The position numbers were made by a program, and so were the translations under genes. A model generated the notes under the pieces. The model made no database searches. It saw only the letters and a list, made by a program, of their open reading frames with translations, and was not told the origin of the DNA. DNA of 64,000 nucleotides from Amborella trichopoda (taxonomy: Eukaryota > Streptophyta > Magnoliopsida > Amborellales > Amborellaceae): NCBI RefSeq assembly GCF_000471905.2, contig NW_006499207.1:3303012-3367011 (forward strand), in the 5' to 3' direction. Shown here in pieces: positions 1 to 12,420 of the stretch (positions are counted from its first letter, which is position 1; every line of letters begins with the position of its first letter).

Positions 1-300
1 ATATATATAATATTTGTGTATGGGCGACACACCTAGTCTCGCCCAGCCTGTGAGGGCGACCCTACTTGTGTCGCCTGGGCGACCCTACTCGTGTCGCCTG
101 GGTGACACCCCTGGTGTCACCCAAATCTTCCATGCCATTTTATCTATTTCCTTGCTTAAATCCCATTTTACAAAAAAAAAACATTTTTTTTTATATGGGC
201 GACATGCCTAGTGTCGCCCGGCCTGTGAGGGTGACACTACTCGTGTCGCCCATGCGACACCACTGGTGTCACCCAAATATTTTTGCAAAAGAACCCCCCT
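1..300. repeat. Two copies of a GGGCGACAC-rich block
   Basis: Two related blocks (about 18-126 and 194-278) each contain the motif GGGCGACAC and its complement GTGTCGCCC several times, and both end in GGTGTCACCCAAAT. An A-rich spacer with T runs separates them. The motif and its complement alternate, so the blocks are rich in short palindromes. The same motif returns at 1868-2030 in the adjacent LTR-like sequence, which ties both to one element (H). The short ORFs here are by-products of the repeat. Confidence 0.6.
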
Positions 301-880
301 AAACTGCCAACGAAAGTCCAATTCAAAACAAACGTCGAAGTCGTGCGACATAAAAGAGCCAAGATAGGAAAAACATAAAACTCGTGCGGCGTAAAAGAGC
401 TGAGATAGGAAAACATCGAGCTCCATATGACGCAAAAGGTCAGGTGTATCTAGTTCAATGTCAAACTCATGCAATTTAAAAGAGCCGAGGCAGGTACCGT
501 CTAGCCCCGTATGACACAAAAGGTCAGTGTATCCAGTTCAACGTCAAACACGTGCAACGTAAAATAGCCAAGGCAGGTAACGTCTAGCCCCATATGATGT
601 ACAAGGTTGGGTGTATTCCGTCTATCCCCTTATGACATAAAAGGTTGGGTGTATCTAGCTCAACGTCAAACACGTACGACATAAAAGAGCCGAGGTAGGT
701 AACGTCTAGCTTCATATGATGTGAGAGGTCGGGTGTATTTCGTCTAGCCCCGCATGACGTAAAAGGCTCAGGTGTATTCCGTCTATCCCCAAATGACGTA
801 AAAGGGTCGGGTGTATTCCATCTATCCCTGCATGATGTAAAAGGGTTGAGTGTATGGTCCATCGCTTCATGACGCTAAAC
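301..880. repeat. Compound tandem repeat, ~47-bp units in 3' UTR of element H
   Basis: Degenerate tandem copies built around cgtctatcccc..atgacgtaaaagg..gggtgtatt, about 47 bp each. They are interspersed with a second segment containing caacgtcaaacacgtgcaacg and taaaagagccgaggtaggtaa, which recurs near 448, 540 and 661. Such arrays are typical of the 3' UTR of Tat/Ogre elements. The minus-strand ORFs across it (208-519, 584-862) simply translate the repeat. Confidence 0.6.
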
Positions 881-1564
881 TGATTAGAGGGCTCTATGGT
901 TGCAGGCGTTAAAACAGCTAACCAACCTTGTTTTTCAAAATATGTTTCACTTTTTAAAAATTTTCAGTATAAGTCTTTTGTTTTTTCAAACTTTAATTTC
1001 TTTGTTAAAATCGTAACCTTGCCTCGCTTTGGGTTTTATTTCAAATATCCCTCTATCTTCAAAAATTCTAAAAATGTCTTTTCAAATGAAGGAGCTTGGA
1101 CACCCGTATATGATGATTATCGCGTTGCCGTGATTTTCACGCTGCTGCCTTGTCTCTCTCTTCAGAATCGGCCAGACAAGTCTCTTCTTATAGACAGCCT
1201 TAGGAAACCCTAAGGAAATCAAAGAATATGCCAAGGTTAAAACTTTCAAACTACAAAACCCCTAAAATTAAGTGGCATGGCAAGAAAATCCAACTCGAGT
1301 TTCAATTTTGTGTAACTCACCAACATCTCATGCCGAAAACCCTAAGAGGGAAAATGCCCTACGTGGGTGAGCTCACTGAACGCAATGACTTGGAGGGACT
1401 AGTTGGTACGCCCTCTGACGACGTGACGTCAGAAAGAAATTTAAAACGTCTGCACTATCTTTGACATGCACCTACCCCTCAAAGGACAGGAAATGACAAA
1501 GTGTCTACTTCTTTGCCACTCACCTGTCGCTCAAAGGACAGGGAGTGCCAAAGAGGGGCAACGG
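881..1564 (+). other. 3' UTR remainder of element H, no gene recognised
   Basis: AT-rich sequence without a recognisable protein. Two diverged direct copies of a ~50-bp block with ctcaaaggacagg lie at about 1475 and 1531. The second runs into a purine-rich stretch (aaagaggggcaacgg) immediately before the TAGACACCCC that starts the LTR-like segment. That arrangement would suit a polypurine tract next to a 3' LTR. Confidence 0.4.
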
Positions 1565-2062
1565 TAGACACCCCATTTTTAATCTGGAAAATTATATGGT
1601 TTCCTGAACCCTTAGGATCACATTATCCTAGTAAACCCAAAATTCATAGCCCGCACAGCTGACCCGGTGACCCTGAACCAATCTGTCTACCCAGAACCTT
1701 GCAGAAACCTTGTTTGGACCTAAAATCCTGTAGACGCCCTGTTTTACCAAAAACATATTAAAAATAGTAAAACACTCCTTTTTGACCAAAGTTTTCTTTG
1801 AGATCTGCACAAGAGGCTTAATTACACACTAGAATCAACAAAATTCAATATTGGTCAGATTGTTTCTTGGCGACGCTGACAATGTCACCCAACCTAGACT
1901 GGGCGACACGCCCAGTGTCGTCCAACCCCTTTTGGCTCAAAATAGAAAATTTCCTTTGTTGGTCGATTTCTTGGCCCTTTGTGTGATTTTTAATATTTGT
2001 TTTGAGCGACACTAGGCGTGTCGTCCCAATTCAGAACCCCAAAATTGGAATTTTTGGCTGGA

Positions 2063-2103
2063 GGATCTGTTGGTTATGAAAATATGCCCTTCCCAACAGA
2101 TCC
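2063..2103. repeat. 11-bp inverted repeat upstream of a TATA box
   Basis: GGATCTGTTGG (2063-2073) is perfectly complementary to CCAACAGATCC (2093-2103), with a 19-nt loop. The TATA box at 2110-2117 follows 7 nt later. Confidence 0.7.
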
Positions 2104-2109
2104 TTGGCC

Positions 2110-2117
2110 TTTATAAA
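2110..2117 (+). promoter_or_regulatory. TATA box in the H LTR-like segment
   Basis: TTTATAAA within a sequence of promoter appearance, followed by a leader without long ORFs. It would mark the U3/R boundary if 1565-2670 is an LTR. Confidence 0.4.
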
Positions 2118-2670
2118 CTCTTTTTCGTGGCCATAGGCAGCATTGACTGCTTCAGAAAAACAATGATCTCTAGCTAGGAGAAAGATTGAAAACCCTAATC
2201 CTAACCCTATGCTTGAAAAACCTTAGATATTCAGGGCACAACAACCCTAGTCATAAATAATCCTTAGGGCTCAACATCCCTTTGAAATCAGAGATTTGCT
2301 GGTCAATATCCAAATTAGAGAGGCAAAGAGGATGCTGGTTCTAGTACGGGCGACCTCTCGAAGGCTCGAGAGTCACTGGCCATCCGGCCTGGTTTGATAT
2401 TGTTTCTTCCTCTTTCTTTCTTGTTCTTCTTATTGTTTCATTTTATTTTGATTTGTTTTGATTAATTTTCTTTAAAATAATGTTTCGATGTTTTGGATCA
2501 TGCTGGCTCTCCCACAGATCTGAGAATGGATCTGCTAGTTTTCGGGCAGATCTGGCCTCAGATCTGAATTCAATTTGTCCCACTTTCTTTACCTCATTAT
2601 TTTTATCAGTTTAAGGTGTCATTATCCTAAAGATCTTCGTCGGAAGATCTGTCTGATTGTCATCGTAAAC

Positions 2671-4630
2671 ACCAAGCACATTCTGGGCCCAAATTACCTC
2701 GAACGGGTAAGTCATACACTATTGCGGTGGGGCCTCACCAAACCAGTCCCCAATCATGGAGGCCATGATCTTCACATCTCGGGATGACCTGTAAAACACC
2801 CACACATCGCTCGATTGAAGTCGGAGCAAGCTCAAATTCGGACACACGCTAGGTCTTAGCGACCTGGTCATTTTAACATATGACATGTGTCGTGACATGA
2901 CCCTGAATCAATGTTTTTCTAGAGAGAAGATGAGCCCAGAATCATGGAAATTAAAGCTCTTGAAGAAAAGACATCTCAAACTTCGTGAAGCAATAAAATT
3001 GAGATCTATACATCTGATCATCATAAAGACATGTTTGATGATGTCATGTCACGAGGGGCTACAAACTGGTATAATTGTTACATTCAATCTTAGGTTAGAT
3101 AAATGGTAAATTCCAAGGATGAAGAAAGAAAGATCACTTGGTCGTCGGAGTCCCTTTTTCTGATGATCTTCAAAAATAAAAAAGAACTTCAATCGAGGAC
3201 AAAAATCGATAAAAAATGATGCGAAACAACTATAAAACTCTCCTCTTTAATTTGCAATCAAAATAAAGACTCGAAACACCATAGATTAAGTTGCACTGAC
3301 GGCCAAAAGTTCACGATCATGCCAGATTTGTACCCCTTGGGAAAGAGTCTATCTCACAACGATCAAAAGACATCAAACTCTTCAGAATCAAACAAGCATC
3401 AAGACTACGATGATCGATCATCTCAATCACCACTGCAGGCATTAAAAAAAGCTTCAAAGATTTGGCAATGGCAAAAGGCCCCTCACAAAGGGATGGTTTC
3501 GTCATTAGCGCAAAATGTTTAAGGGGCATTTTGGTCTTCATTCATATATTCGGGATTTTAATGTAAGGTTTAAGGGGCAGTTTGGTCTTTTATTCATAAA
3601 TTCGAGATTTTAACGTAATTTCTTTTAAATTTTTTTAAGATTAGTTTTGAGCATCCACCCCTGTTCGATGGGTCCTCTATATAAACAAGCTTAGGTCAAT
3701 TATGAAAGGACCGGATCATTCGTTAATGAAATAGAGGCATGAAGCTCATTTCTACTTATCTTTTGGTCCTAACCATTGGCTTTAGCGCCAAAGTGAGAAA
3801 ACATTTCTGAGAGAGAAACTACCCCTAACCCTCGCTAGCCGTGCGACTCCATTCTCTCTCTTCCCTTTTCTCTCTATTCTTCTCTCTCTTCACTTGTTAC
3901 TTGCCCTACGCAGTAATCCATGCCTGGGGAAAATGCACAGTCTCGTCTCATTCCCCTCGCATCTCTAGTGTAGACACAACAAGTAGGCGGTACTGTATAA
4001 CACCCTACTATCTGACATATGCTCAACCTCCTACCTTTCAAAGTCAACCTAAGGATTCCAACCCTCAGATCATCGCTCTAATTTCCTCTTCGTACTGTCG
4101 AGTTTAGTTGTGAGAGATGCATATGCTCTAGCCCTCAGTCACTGGGGTGGAGTCTTCCTGAGCCAATAGTCAAGAGAGTTCTAACCCTTCAGTTGCCTTG
4201 ATCGCCCGAGCGCATAGTGTTTGCAAGGATAGGGGAATTCTTACCACCTTTCCCCCTTATGCCTTCTTTTTGTCAGCAGCCCTCGTTCAAGTGAGCCACT
4301 ATAGAGAGTTCAACAGAATCTACATTGTAGTTTCCAAGTCATGAGAACGAAGAGATGAATTAAAAGACTGAGGAGAGTTCGTGCCCAAATCGCGTTGGCA
4401 GACAACCGAAGGGCTTCATAATTGTTCTAAGAGGGAAAGTTGCTCGGGTGTGTCCTTTACCCCGAAATGATGAGGTAAGCACCTAAACGTACCCCTATCT
4501 TAAAAACTCTCTCTTTGTTGGTTCCTATCCGCACATCGAAGAGCACGTGTGCAGCGCAAGCGAACCCTTCGCAGTTGTTTGAGACAGGATTTTTCCCGTC
4601 ATACGCGTGAAGAAAAATTAGGTCCGACCA
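2671..4630 (+). mobile_element. 5' LTR (or most of it) of element B
   Basis: Homologous over most of its length to the LTRs at 51566-53546 (plus strand) and 56681-58596 (inverted). Shared blocks include the gcggcttcac..ccagtccc region (about 2730), the stretch before the TATA box (3220-3690) and the U5 end. It terminates CCGACCA at 4630, two bases before a primer binding site. U3 holds a TATA box at 3678-3685. The left end is uncertain because homology to the other copies fades at about 2670, so the LTR may be truncated there by the junction with H. Short ORFs inside it show no conservation and are not genes. Confidence 0.65.
3678..3685 (+). promoter_or_regulatory. TATA box of the B LTR
   Basis: TATATAAA in the context cctctatataaacaagctta. 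The same context is present inverted near 57360-57380 in the F LTR, so it is a conserved LTR promoter element. U5 would run from about 3700 to 4630. Confidence 0.65.
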
Positions 4631-4632
4631 AC

Positions 4633-4650
4633 TGGTGACTCCACTGGAGA
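4633..4650 (+). promoter_or_regulatory. Primer binding site of element B
   Basis: TGGTGACTCCACTGGAGA begins two bases after the LTR end. It differs at a few positions from the TGGCGACTC..CTGGGGA site that, from memory, is complementary to tRNA-Arg in Ogre elements. The same site appears inverted at 21329-21347 and 56661-56678. Confidence 0.7.
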
Positions 4651-6704
4651 CACAACATTGTATAGTTGTCTCGAATTGTTCTCAAGCAAACATCACTCTT
4701 CTTTCTCTCTCTAAAAACATCAATGAAGTCTTATTACTCCTCTTTTGTCCAAGATGGGGATTTTATCATCCTCATATTTGTGACCTCACCCATGGAGAAC
4801 AAAATGGCTAATCTTACTTCTCCCCTATCCTCCTCAAGTGGCATGGCTGGCCCTACTAGCTTAATTCAGGCTTGGAAGACCAAGGGAAAAAGTGCCCAAA
4901 CTCCTTCTCCGATGGCAAAGGAAAATCCATTGATGTCATCTGCATGGGTGGCTCTGAAAGCACCTTCTCGCATTAAAACCTTATTGCTGGCAGGTATCCT
5001 GCCAATCGTAAGCTCAAAAGTGGTCCTCACACCACTAATCCTCTTTGCCCACAGGGTCTTAATAGGGCCACCCTCTCAGCGGGTAACCAAAAGGAAACGT
5101 CACCTGAACTTTACAAGGGTGTCATTGGTACTAGCGCATGGCTGCACACACCTCACTTTGATGATTCCTACGCCAGTCTGCGTAGACTCAAAGCCATTGC
5201 ATGCACATTTTCACATGTCGTGGTTGATGGTTTAAGCATCATCGTGATGTGATGGGAAAAGCAAAACCTTACCCTTGTCTCCTCACCTGCTTCAGGTCTC
5301 TTCAGACTCAGTCTCATCACAAGTGGTCTTTAGGCCACTAATGCACCACATGATATTCTCGTAGCTTGGGGCAGCTCAAAGGCGGGAACCAAGCGAGCGC
5401 ACGACATTTGGGGCATTCGAAAGTCTTTCAGGACAGTGCACATGCATGATGAAGGCCCTAAGGCTACTCTAACTAAATAGGCGGGTATTTCGAATATCCA
5501 GCCTTCCACTTCACAAGGCGTTGGGTCACAAATCGCCCCAAGCACTGCTATGGTCCATGCACACACTTGCAGGATTGGTGACTCTACCAGCAGAAAAGGG
5601 AAAGAAGCGTCATATGCACCCCTCACTATCTCGATGCCGCTCAACACGTGGTGTTCAAAGAAATTCCCTTCGAGCACCATCCAGACTACTCCTCCTCTAT
5701 ACACGTGACCTAGCTCTCGGGGTAGCACTTGTAGCAAGATACCCTCAAAGACAACCAATTAGCGCCCCCCTTTTCCAAGCAAACCTAAGCCTCCGAGGAT
5801 GACTACGAGCTCTCTTCTCCTTGGATGTCATACATTACAGAAATTGATCGATTTTGCCCTCATCTCCGTAGGGCAAGACAATCGAGAAGGAAATCAAAGT
5901 CAGTTCAAACTCTGGGAGAAAGTCTACTAGAATCTGTGAATCAAACAGACAACGAGGATGAAGTGTTGCTCCGAAAGCTTAGAGTATAGTCTTCAGTGTC
6001 AAGGGACCTATTAAAGAAAAATATGTTCTATCCATTGCAAGACATGGAAGAATCTGAAATTAGAGACACTATCCATGGCTACTTCATCGAAGTATAAGAA
6101 GATGGACTCACGTCATCCAATCCGCAGCCCCATGGCCGTCACGAGCAAATGAAAGAGATACGGCCCCAAAACCTTCAAAAACCAAGGCTGGCAGTGATGG
6201 AGCCCCAACGGTCTCCTAAACCTGACTTGAAAGAAGGAAACTTAACAAAAAGGAGCCCTTCAACATATGAGGTTTGCCATATGCTGGTATTTCACCAAGG
6301 ACGTACAACAGTGTTAGTTGACCAAATATGGTTACGGTCAAGAAGAAGGCTCAAAATGACCTAAAGGCCAGCACCATCTAAAACTCTGAGATATCGTGGA
6401 CCACTACTGATCCCTATTCAGATCCAACTACTCTCGTCCATAAACCTCCCATCCTATTGAAATTCCTAGACACCTTTCTTTCCCACACTAAAATTTCTAC
6501 ACCACCACAACTCTCACCCCTTTCGGCCTCGCCTACACCTGTCTCAGCTGTGTAGCCTAGCCAGCCTTCATTACCTGAATCCATGACTACAACTGACTCT
6601 TCCCTAATGGCTGTGGAAAACCCTTCTTATTCAAAAACCTCCTCATCATCATCTGCTCCTTTCAAATCATTGGAAAACCAAGGAATCACCCTTCTTGAGA
6701 TCGA
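4651..6704 (+). pseudogene. Element B leader, decayed upstream ORF and gag C-terminal linker
   Basis: The first 60 bases (ttgtctcgaattgttctcaa and following) match the leader after the F primer site, so this is the transcribed 5' region of B. Coding sequence is fragmentary and switches frame: 4666-5235 is open but unlike any family I recognise, and 5840-6370 reads partly acidic sequence with stops. From about 6440 to 6704 there is a Ser/Pro/Thr-rich stretch like the linker preceding PR in the other elements. Its final frame continues directly into the PR region at 24368 once copy 1 and one duplication are set aside. Tat/Ogre elements can carry an extra ORF before gag, and 4666-5800 may be its remnant, but I cannot show that. 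Confidence 0.45.
6700..6704. repeat. Target site duplication of copy 1 (left)
   Basis: ATCGA directly before the TGATTAGG terminus. It is identical to 24363-24367 directly after the other terminus. Confidence 0.9.
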
Positions 6705-9682
6705 TGATTAGGTGCCTCGATCTCGCCTCCCCGGATCTAGGTGATTGGGCGACACGTATTTGGGGTTCAAAAAACCCGGGACCTGAGATCGCTCTCTTGG
6801 GAACGTCGTTCACAGAACAAGGACAAGTGTACAACTAGTGAGAGTGGAATTTGGAATGTGAGGTGGGGACCAACCTCATCTGGGTCTGTGACTCCCTCCT
6901 AGATCACCACGAAAAGCCCCCCAACTGCTTTTGCTGGTTCAGAATTGCCTCCCTTGACCTGCAATCTCCTTGTTTTCTGCACAACACTTTTATGGTTAAT
7001 TTTCAAGACAATTGGGCCGACGGACCCACCCTTGTCTTAGGGAAATGCACCTTCATATGGATGAGAAGGTGAGAAGTTAGGGTGATGAAAAGAAGAGGGG
7101 ACTCGACATGGGGACGAGACTAGCATGATAGTTGGACCAGTGCAATGACCAACTCTGAGTGGCAGCATGACAGGTATAGTAACTCAAACCAGCACAGCGA
7201 CAATACTTCTCGAAACCAAGGTTGACATGACTGTCTTAATCTGGTGAGGCAGCAAGATAGGCATAGTACTCAGGACCAGCATAGCGACAATACTGCTCGA
7301 TAGCCAGACCGCTATGGCAATGTTAGACCGATTCTTCCTTAAACCAAGTGAGAAGGGAAGAGAATGAGGAGAAGGCACAAGACGGTAATGGGAAGAGGTC
7401 CCAACGGCAGTCGACACTGCTGCTCACAGCAAAAGGAGGCAATTAGTGAACTAACATGGCATTTAGACATTGCCGTGGGCAACGTAAGAAGGCAGCATGT
7501 CCCTTCACGGGCGACGATAACTTCTTGTGAAGTGCACAACGATAGTTGTGGGATGCAGAGAGGAGGCTGCGCACGGTGATAGACACGGAGCGCACGAAGA
7601 AAGCTCACGGACAGCAATGGGCACTGAGCATGTGAAGAAAGCTCACCGATGGTAATAGACTCCGAGCGCATGAAGAAAGCTCACGGACGGTGACAGGCAC
7701 CGAGCGCTCGAAGAAAGCTTGTGGACGGTGATAAGCACCGGGCCCACAAAGAAAGCTTGCAGATGACGATAGGCACCGAGCCCACAAAGAAAGCTCGTGG
7801 ACGGCGGTAGGCATTGAGCAAGCGAAGGAATCTTTGAAATGGCGATGGGCACCGAGCTCGTGAAGAAAGCTTGCAGACGGTGATAGGTGCTGTTGTGACC
7901 CTCGCGGGTGGCGATTGGCATCGACGTCAGCAGTAGGCACACAATAGGGGGAGACCCCTGTGGGCGGCAATAAATTTCGTCATCTGTGCTCTTCACTGAG
8001 ATGTCGAGGACACCTCTGGGTAGGATGATGAGTAGCACCGTCTGCGAACCTCACTGAGAGATAAAGATGAACGAACAAAAGGGGCAAGCAGTTCGCACAT
8101 GGCACTGCCATTACCATGCGCGATCTGTGAAACAACAGGAGGGAGAAAAGAGAAGAAAGAGGCATGCACGGCACTGCCACTACCGTGCATGACCTCTGAG
8201 AGGAGTTCAGACAATGAAGAAGAAGAAAGAAAAGAAGAGAGAGATGATTTACCTTGAGCCTAGGGGTACCAATCTAAAAGTTTCTCTCTCCTTTCTCTCT
8301 CTCTTCAAACATGACCCAACAATGAGAAGAAAGTGAAATTTTATTATTAAAACTTCTCCTTGGCAAATGTATCCAAGGTCTGTGTACAATAGTAGTAAGT
8401 GGTATAGATAGAATTGTGTCAAAACATGGATGAATTGATCAAAATTAAACCTAATTATTGGAAATTAAGATTTAACTGAATTAAAATAAATAGGAAAATA
8501 GGGTCCAAAATGATAGATTTGCCCCTTCCAAAACAATTTGAGGAATTTTAGAATAGTCCTTGCGCTGCCTTAGAACGTGCATGATTTTTCATGAATGATT
8601 CGGGATTGTTCTAATGCCCGTTTGATCAAAAGAGGATTGTTTTCTTGTAGGACTCGGCATGGCAATCTATTTGATACCAACTTCGAGCCATGGATCATGT
8701 TTTTAGGCCACGATCATTTGACTTGAAGTTTTGATGAACCTTAAAACTTTGGATCGATAGTGTGCTCATTCCTTGATGTTTTTCTATGATTTCTTCACTG
8801 GATCACACTGAGCATGCTGTCACGATTATGTGGCAACAAACGCTGCTCGATTCCTTGTCCAGATGAGGATTTTGCAACTTTGGAGTTTTGACCGGAACTT
8901 GGAATTTTGGCCCCAAAATTTACGGTCACTTAATCGGCTTCGTGTACGGAATCCGACCGTTCATCATGTATGGGGTTCGGATAAGAGATAGCCCAAGACC
9001 TTATGCACGCGATGAAACTAGTTTCGGGTCGATCGGGTTCTCAAACTACATGATTTGGCCGCTCGAGCGAGGTGCACCGCTGCTGATTTTTTTGCAACTT
9101 TCTTCACTAATCAACAAATTCTCTTTTGCTTTTCTTCGCACTAGGGCGTCTTCGTGGGGCGTGCTACATAACGAAACCCTCATCTTGACAAGACGAACAC
9201 GCTCCATCAAGTTTGAGCACGATTCAATCTCATACGAGGGAGACATAAGTATCGCAATTTACTTTTCGTGACTATCCCTTTAATGGAGTTTAGTTGCAGG
9301 GTGGCCACACGGGAATAGCGTGCGGCTCCTCTTGTTTCACTCTTTTACCTTAACTACTTCCTAGAATGTCTGTTTATGCTGGAATTTAACCCCTAGGGGC
9401 TTTCAACCATGTCAGATCCAATAACAGTGGTCCCATAGCAATTTGATGCACCAAAAATATAGTTCTAGTTACATGGCCCGTTTTGGGGTGCTAGAGATTG
9501 ATTATGCCTAAACTATTTCTCAGTCTGCACTATCTTAGACATGTAGAAAAGTGATGAAACTTGTCAAGAGACTTTTGAGAGTCTTTATGAACATCTTGAC
9601 CAGTTCTGGGACCATTCTGAAACTATCATAATTTTCACTGTTTGTTAGGTTGACCCATGATGATGAAAAATGTATTCCAACA
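6705..9682 (-). mobile_element. 3' LTR of copy 1
   Basis: 2978 bp, beginning TGATTAGG and ending TTCCAACA on the plus strand (on the minus strand TGTTGGAA..CTAATCA). It aligns end to end with 21350-24362. It contains a 38-bp minisatellite (7580-7890) and a conserved tail (8340-9682) shared with the LTRs at 24957 and 38953. ORFs within it, including 8888-9271, are not conserved as protein and I do not treat them as genes. Confidence 0.85.
7580..7890. repeat. 38-bp minisatellite in the copy 1 3' LTR
   Basis: About eight degenerate units containing gcaccgagcg, gaagaaagct and ggacggtgata, period 38 bp. The counterpart array is at 22235-22560. The overlapping minus-strand ORFs 7605-7970 and 7643-8038 are translations of the repeat. 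Confidence 0.75.
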
Positions 9683-10379
9683 GTATGCCCCACCAAGTGA
9701 TGTACCGTAAAGACAGTTTTCACCAACTTCCTTTTTGTTTTTGCTCTTTTACCCATGATTTTTCGGCCATGTCCACCCTTTTCATCTAGTTTTTGCTCAT
9801 GGTTCCCTTTTAAGGTTTTCATCATGCCTGGTTTTTTGTTTTCACAGAGCTCTTTTACTCATGGTTTCCCATGCCCATCTGTCATTTTTACTCATGGCGT
9901 TCCCTTGTCCAAGTGTACACTGTGCCTGTTGTTTTTGTGAAGGCGTCTTTAGAGCCATGCCTTTCAGACCTATGCAAAGCCTTTTAACATCATGTGGCCA
10001 GGTTATGCACTATACTTTAGGGTCATACAGTTGGACTGCAGTGGTGATGAATGTGAGTCTGTGGAGGCCATGGAGTGAGTATGGTGGTGGTTTTGACTCA
10101 CTTTTGGGAGATGGCAGAGGCTACCTATGAAAGATGGATGATGTGTGAATGGTCGGTGAAAAACGGCGACTCACTACCTGACAGCGAGCAGGATGGTGTA
10201 ATGGTTCACTATTTTGTGAGAATGAGTGAAACTCACTGGGGAATAATGGATGATGGTGATGAAGTGGATGTACTTACTAGAGAAGCAATGGTGGTGGTGT
10301 GCGCACACGAACGGCTCAGTTAGGGAAGGCGTACATGAAGATGCACGTAAAGGACGTGTGTGCATTTGTGGGGCATTTT

Positions 10380-11870
10380 TTAAGGTCATGCATCCGTGAC
10401 CTGTGCGAAGCAGTTTAACGTCATGCGGTCAGGACGTGCAATATGGTTTAAGGTCTTATAGCTTGGACCGTGGTTACGCAGTTTAAAGTCATGCAACTAG
10501 GATCATGCAGTTTAAGGTCATGCAACTAGACCTTCGATACAGTTTAAGGTCATATAGTTTGGACCATGCAATTTTAGAGTCATGCATCGAGACCATGGCT
10601 GTGCAGTTTAAGGTCATGCAGCACGGACCAGTGTGTGGGTTCCCATGTTAGTGAAGCTGCATGGGGGATAGGTTCGTGGATAACAATCTGACTCCCTGGG
10701 GATAAAGATAGTTAAGGCTATACACAAGCAGAGAGATTTAGATGAGGATGATGGCCCTAGGAGAACTCTAGTGGCAACGGACTTCACTGGGGATTAGGAG
10801 GGTAAGTGTGTCTCCATGAGGATGATGAATAATGGTATGCATATAACTCTACTGAGAATGATAGGCCAGAGTGCAGATGCAACACCACTGGGGGTTGAAA
10901 GGATAAGAATGACCCTAACTCTCTGGGGATAGTGGGTAGCAATAGGATGTGACTCTTATTGGGGATGTTGTTGTGAAACAGATCCTTTGGGGATCCAAGG
11001 GATAAGTGCGACCCATTTGGACATACATCTAACTCCACTGGGGATGATGATGAAATACAACTTGCAAAGAGGTGGTCCATCCAGTTCAAGTTATGCGTAT
11101 GGACTATTTGTCGCGTAATGCATTACAGTTTCAAGGTCCTGTAGCTTGGACTGTGGCTATGCAGTTTAAAGTCATGCAGGTAGGACCATGTAGTTTAAGG
11201 TCATGCAACTGGACCTCAGCTACAGTTTAAGGTCATATAGTTTAGACCATGGTGCTAAGCCTTTTAATGTCATGCGGCCAAGACGTGTACTATGGTTTAA
11301 GCCCATACAGCTGGACCGTAGCCATGCAATTTAGAGTCATGCAACGAGGATCATGCAGTTTAAGGTCGTGCAACTTGACCTCCGTTACAGTTTAAGGTAA
11401 TGTAGTTTGGACCATGCGATTTAGGGTCGTGCATCTAGACCATGGTTGGGCAGTTTAGGGTCGTGCAGCATGGACCAGGGCCATGCAGTTTACGGTCATG
11501 CAGCACGGACCATGGTTGTACAGTTTAAGGTCATGCAGCGCGGGCCATCGCTATGCAGTTTAAGGTCATTCAACACGGACCAAGGCTATGCAGTTTAAGG
11601 TCACGCAGCACGGACCAAGACTATGCAGTTTAAGATCATGCAGCATAAACTAAGCCTATGCAGTTTAAGGTCATGCAGTACGGATCAAGGCTATGCAGTT
11701 TAAGGTCATGTAGCACGGACCAAGGTTATGCATTTTAAGGTCATGTAGTACGAACCAAGGCTGTGCAATTTAAGGTCATGCAACATGGACCAAGGCTATT
11801 CAATTTAAGGTCATGCAACATGGACCATTGCTGTGTAGTTTAAGGTTATGCAATTCAGATCATTGTGTGG
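10380..11870. repeat. 35-bp satellite-like array in the 3' UTR of copy 1
   Basis: Tandem units of gcagtttaaggtcatgcagc + acggaccaaggctat, period 35 bp. They are most regular at 11440-11850 and interrupted at about 10630-11090 by unrelated 3' UTR sequence. The same unit forms arrays at 30400-31110 and 53870-54650. Confidence 0.85.
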
Positions 11871-12039
11871 GCAGAATGTGAGTGCAGGGGGAATAGAGTT
11901 GTAATTGGGTCTTGACTCCCTAAGGAATGAGGCTGTGGTGTAAGGAATGAACATCTTGAGGACGCCAGATGATGGTCCGGGTGGGAGTGGCATGACATGC
12001 GCACAACACTAAGTCTTGGATGGCACACACGACGTTGGA

Positions 12040-12420
12040 CCTTGAGTGAAGCACATGATGTTAACCACTTAATGAGGGGTACGACGTTAACTCCAGACGG
12101 GCATGCAGTGATAACCCTTGACAAAACGCGTGGCAATAGCTCCTTGTCGAGGTGCGCGGCGATAACTCCTTAACAAAGCATGTGGCGATAGCCCCTTTGA
12201 CGAAGCACGCTGTGATAAATCCTCACGCAACGCCTAACAATACCCCTTGTCGAGGCGTGGGGCGATAGATCCTTGACGAAGCGCATGGTGATAGTTCCTT
12301 GGCGAAGCGCGCAGACGAGGCACGTGGCGATAACTCCTTGATGAGACACGTGGCGATAGCTCCTTGATGAAGCGTGCAATAATAACCTCTTGGAGAAGCA
12401 CGCGGTGATAACCCTTTTGG
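12040..12420. repeat. 26-27-bp array just upstream of the antisense-gene promoter
   Basis: Roughly fourteen degenerate units with ggcgataactccttgacgaa + gcacgt, period 26-27 bp. It ends about 100 bp before the TATA box at 12523. In element C a different array (30 bp x 5) occupies the equivalent place. Confidence 0.75.

Larger units (their letters stand above)
1565..2670 (+). mobile_element. LTR-like segment of element H (plus strand)
   Basis: It starts TAGACACCCCATTTTTAATC directly after a purine-rich tract, as a plus-strand 3' LTR would (canonical TG appears mutated to TA). It contains GGCGACAC palindromes (1868-2030), an 11-bp inverted repeat (2063-2103), a TATA box (2110-2117) and a leader-like pyrimidine-rich stretch (2400-2470). 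The right border is inferred only from where homology to the B-type LTRs begins (about 2670). No second LTR of H is in the window, so the call rests on structure. Confidence 0.4.

Noticed and set aside
2185-2215. Telomere-like ccctaatcctaaccctat
   Set aside because: Only two or three imperfect units in an LTR leader; no tandem array of the plant telomere motif.
4666-5235. 189-codon plus-strand ORF as a host gene
   Set aside because: It lies just after the LTR and primer site of B, matches no family I recognise, and neighbouring sequence is frameshifted. It is treated as part of the element leader/ORF remnant.
8888-9271. 127-codon ORF in the 3' LTR of copy 1
   Set aside because: The homologous positions in the LTRs at 21350, 24957 and 38953 do not keep the frame; it is U3 sequence.
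10380-11870. CRISPR-like or tRNA-like regular repeat
   Set aside because: The 35-bp unit repeats head to tail without spacers; no cloverleaf or tRNA motifs were found.
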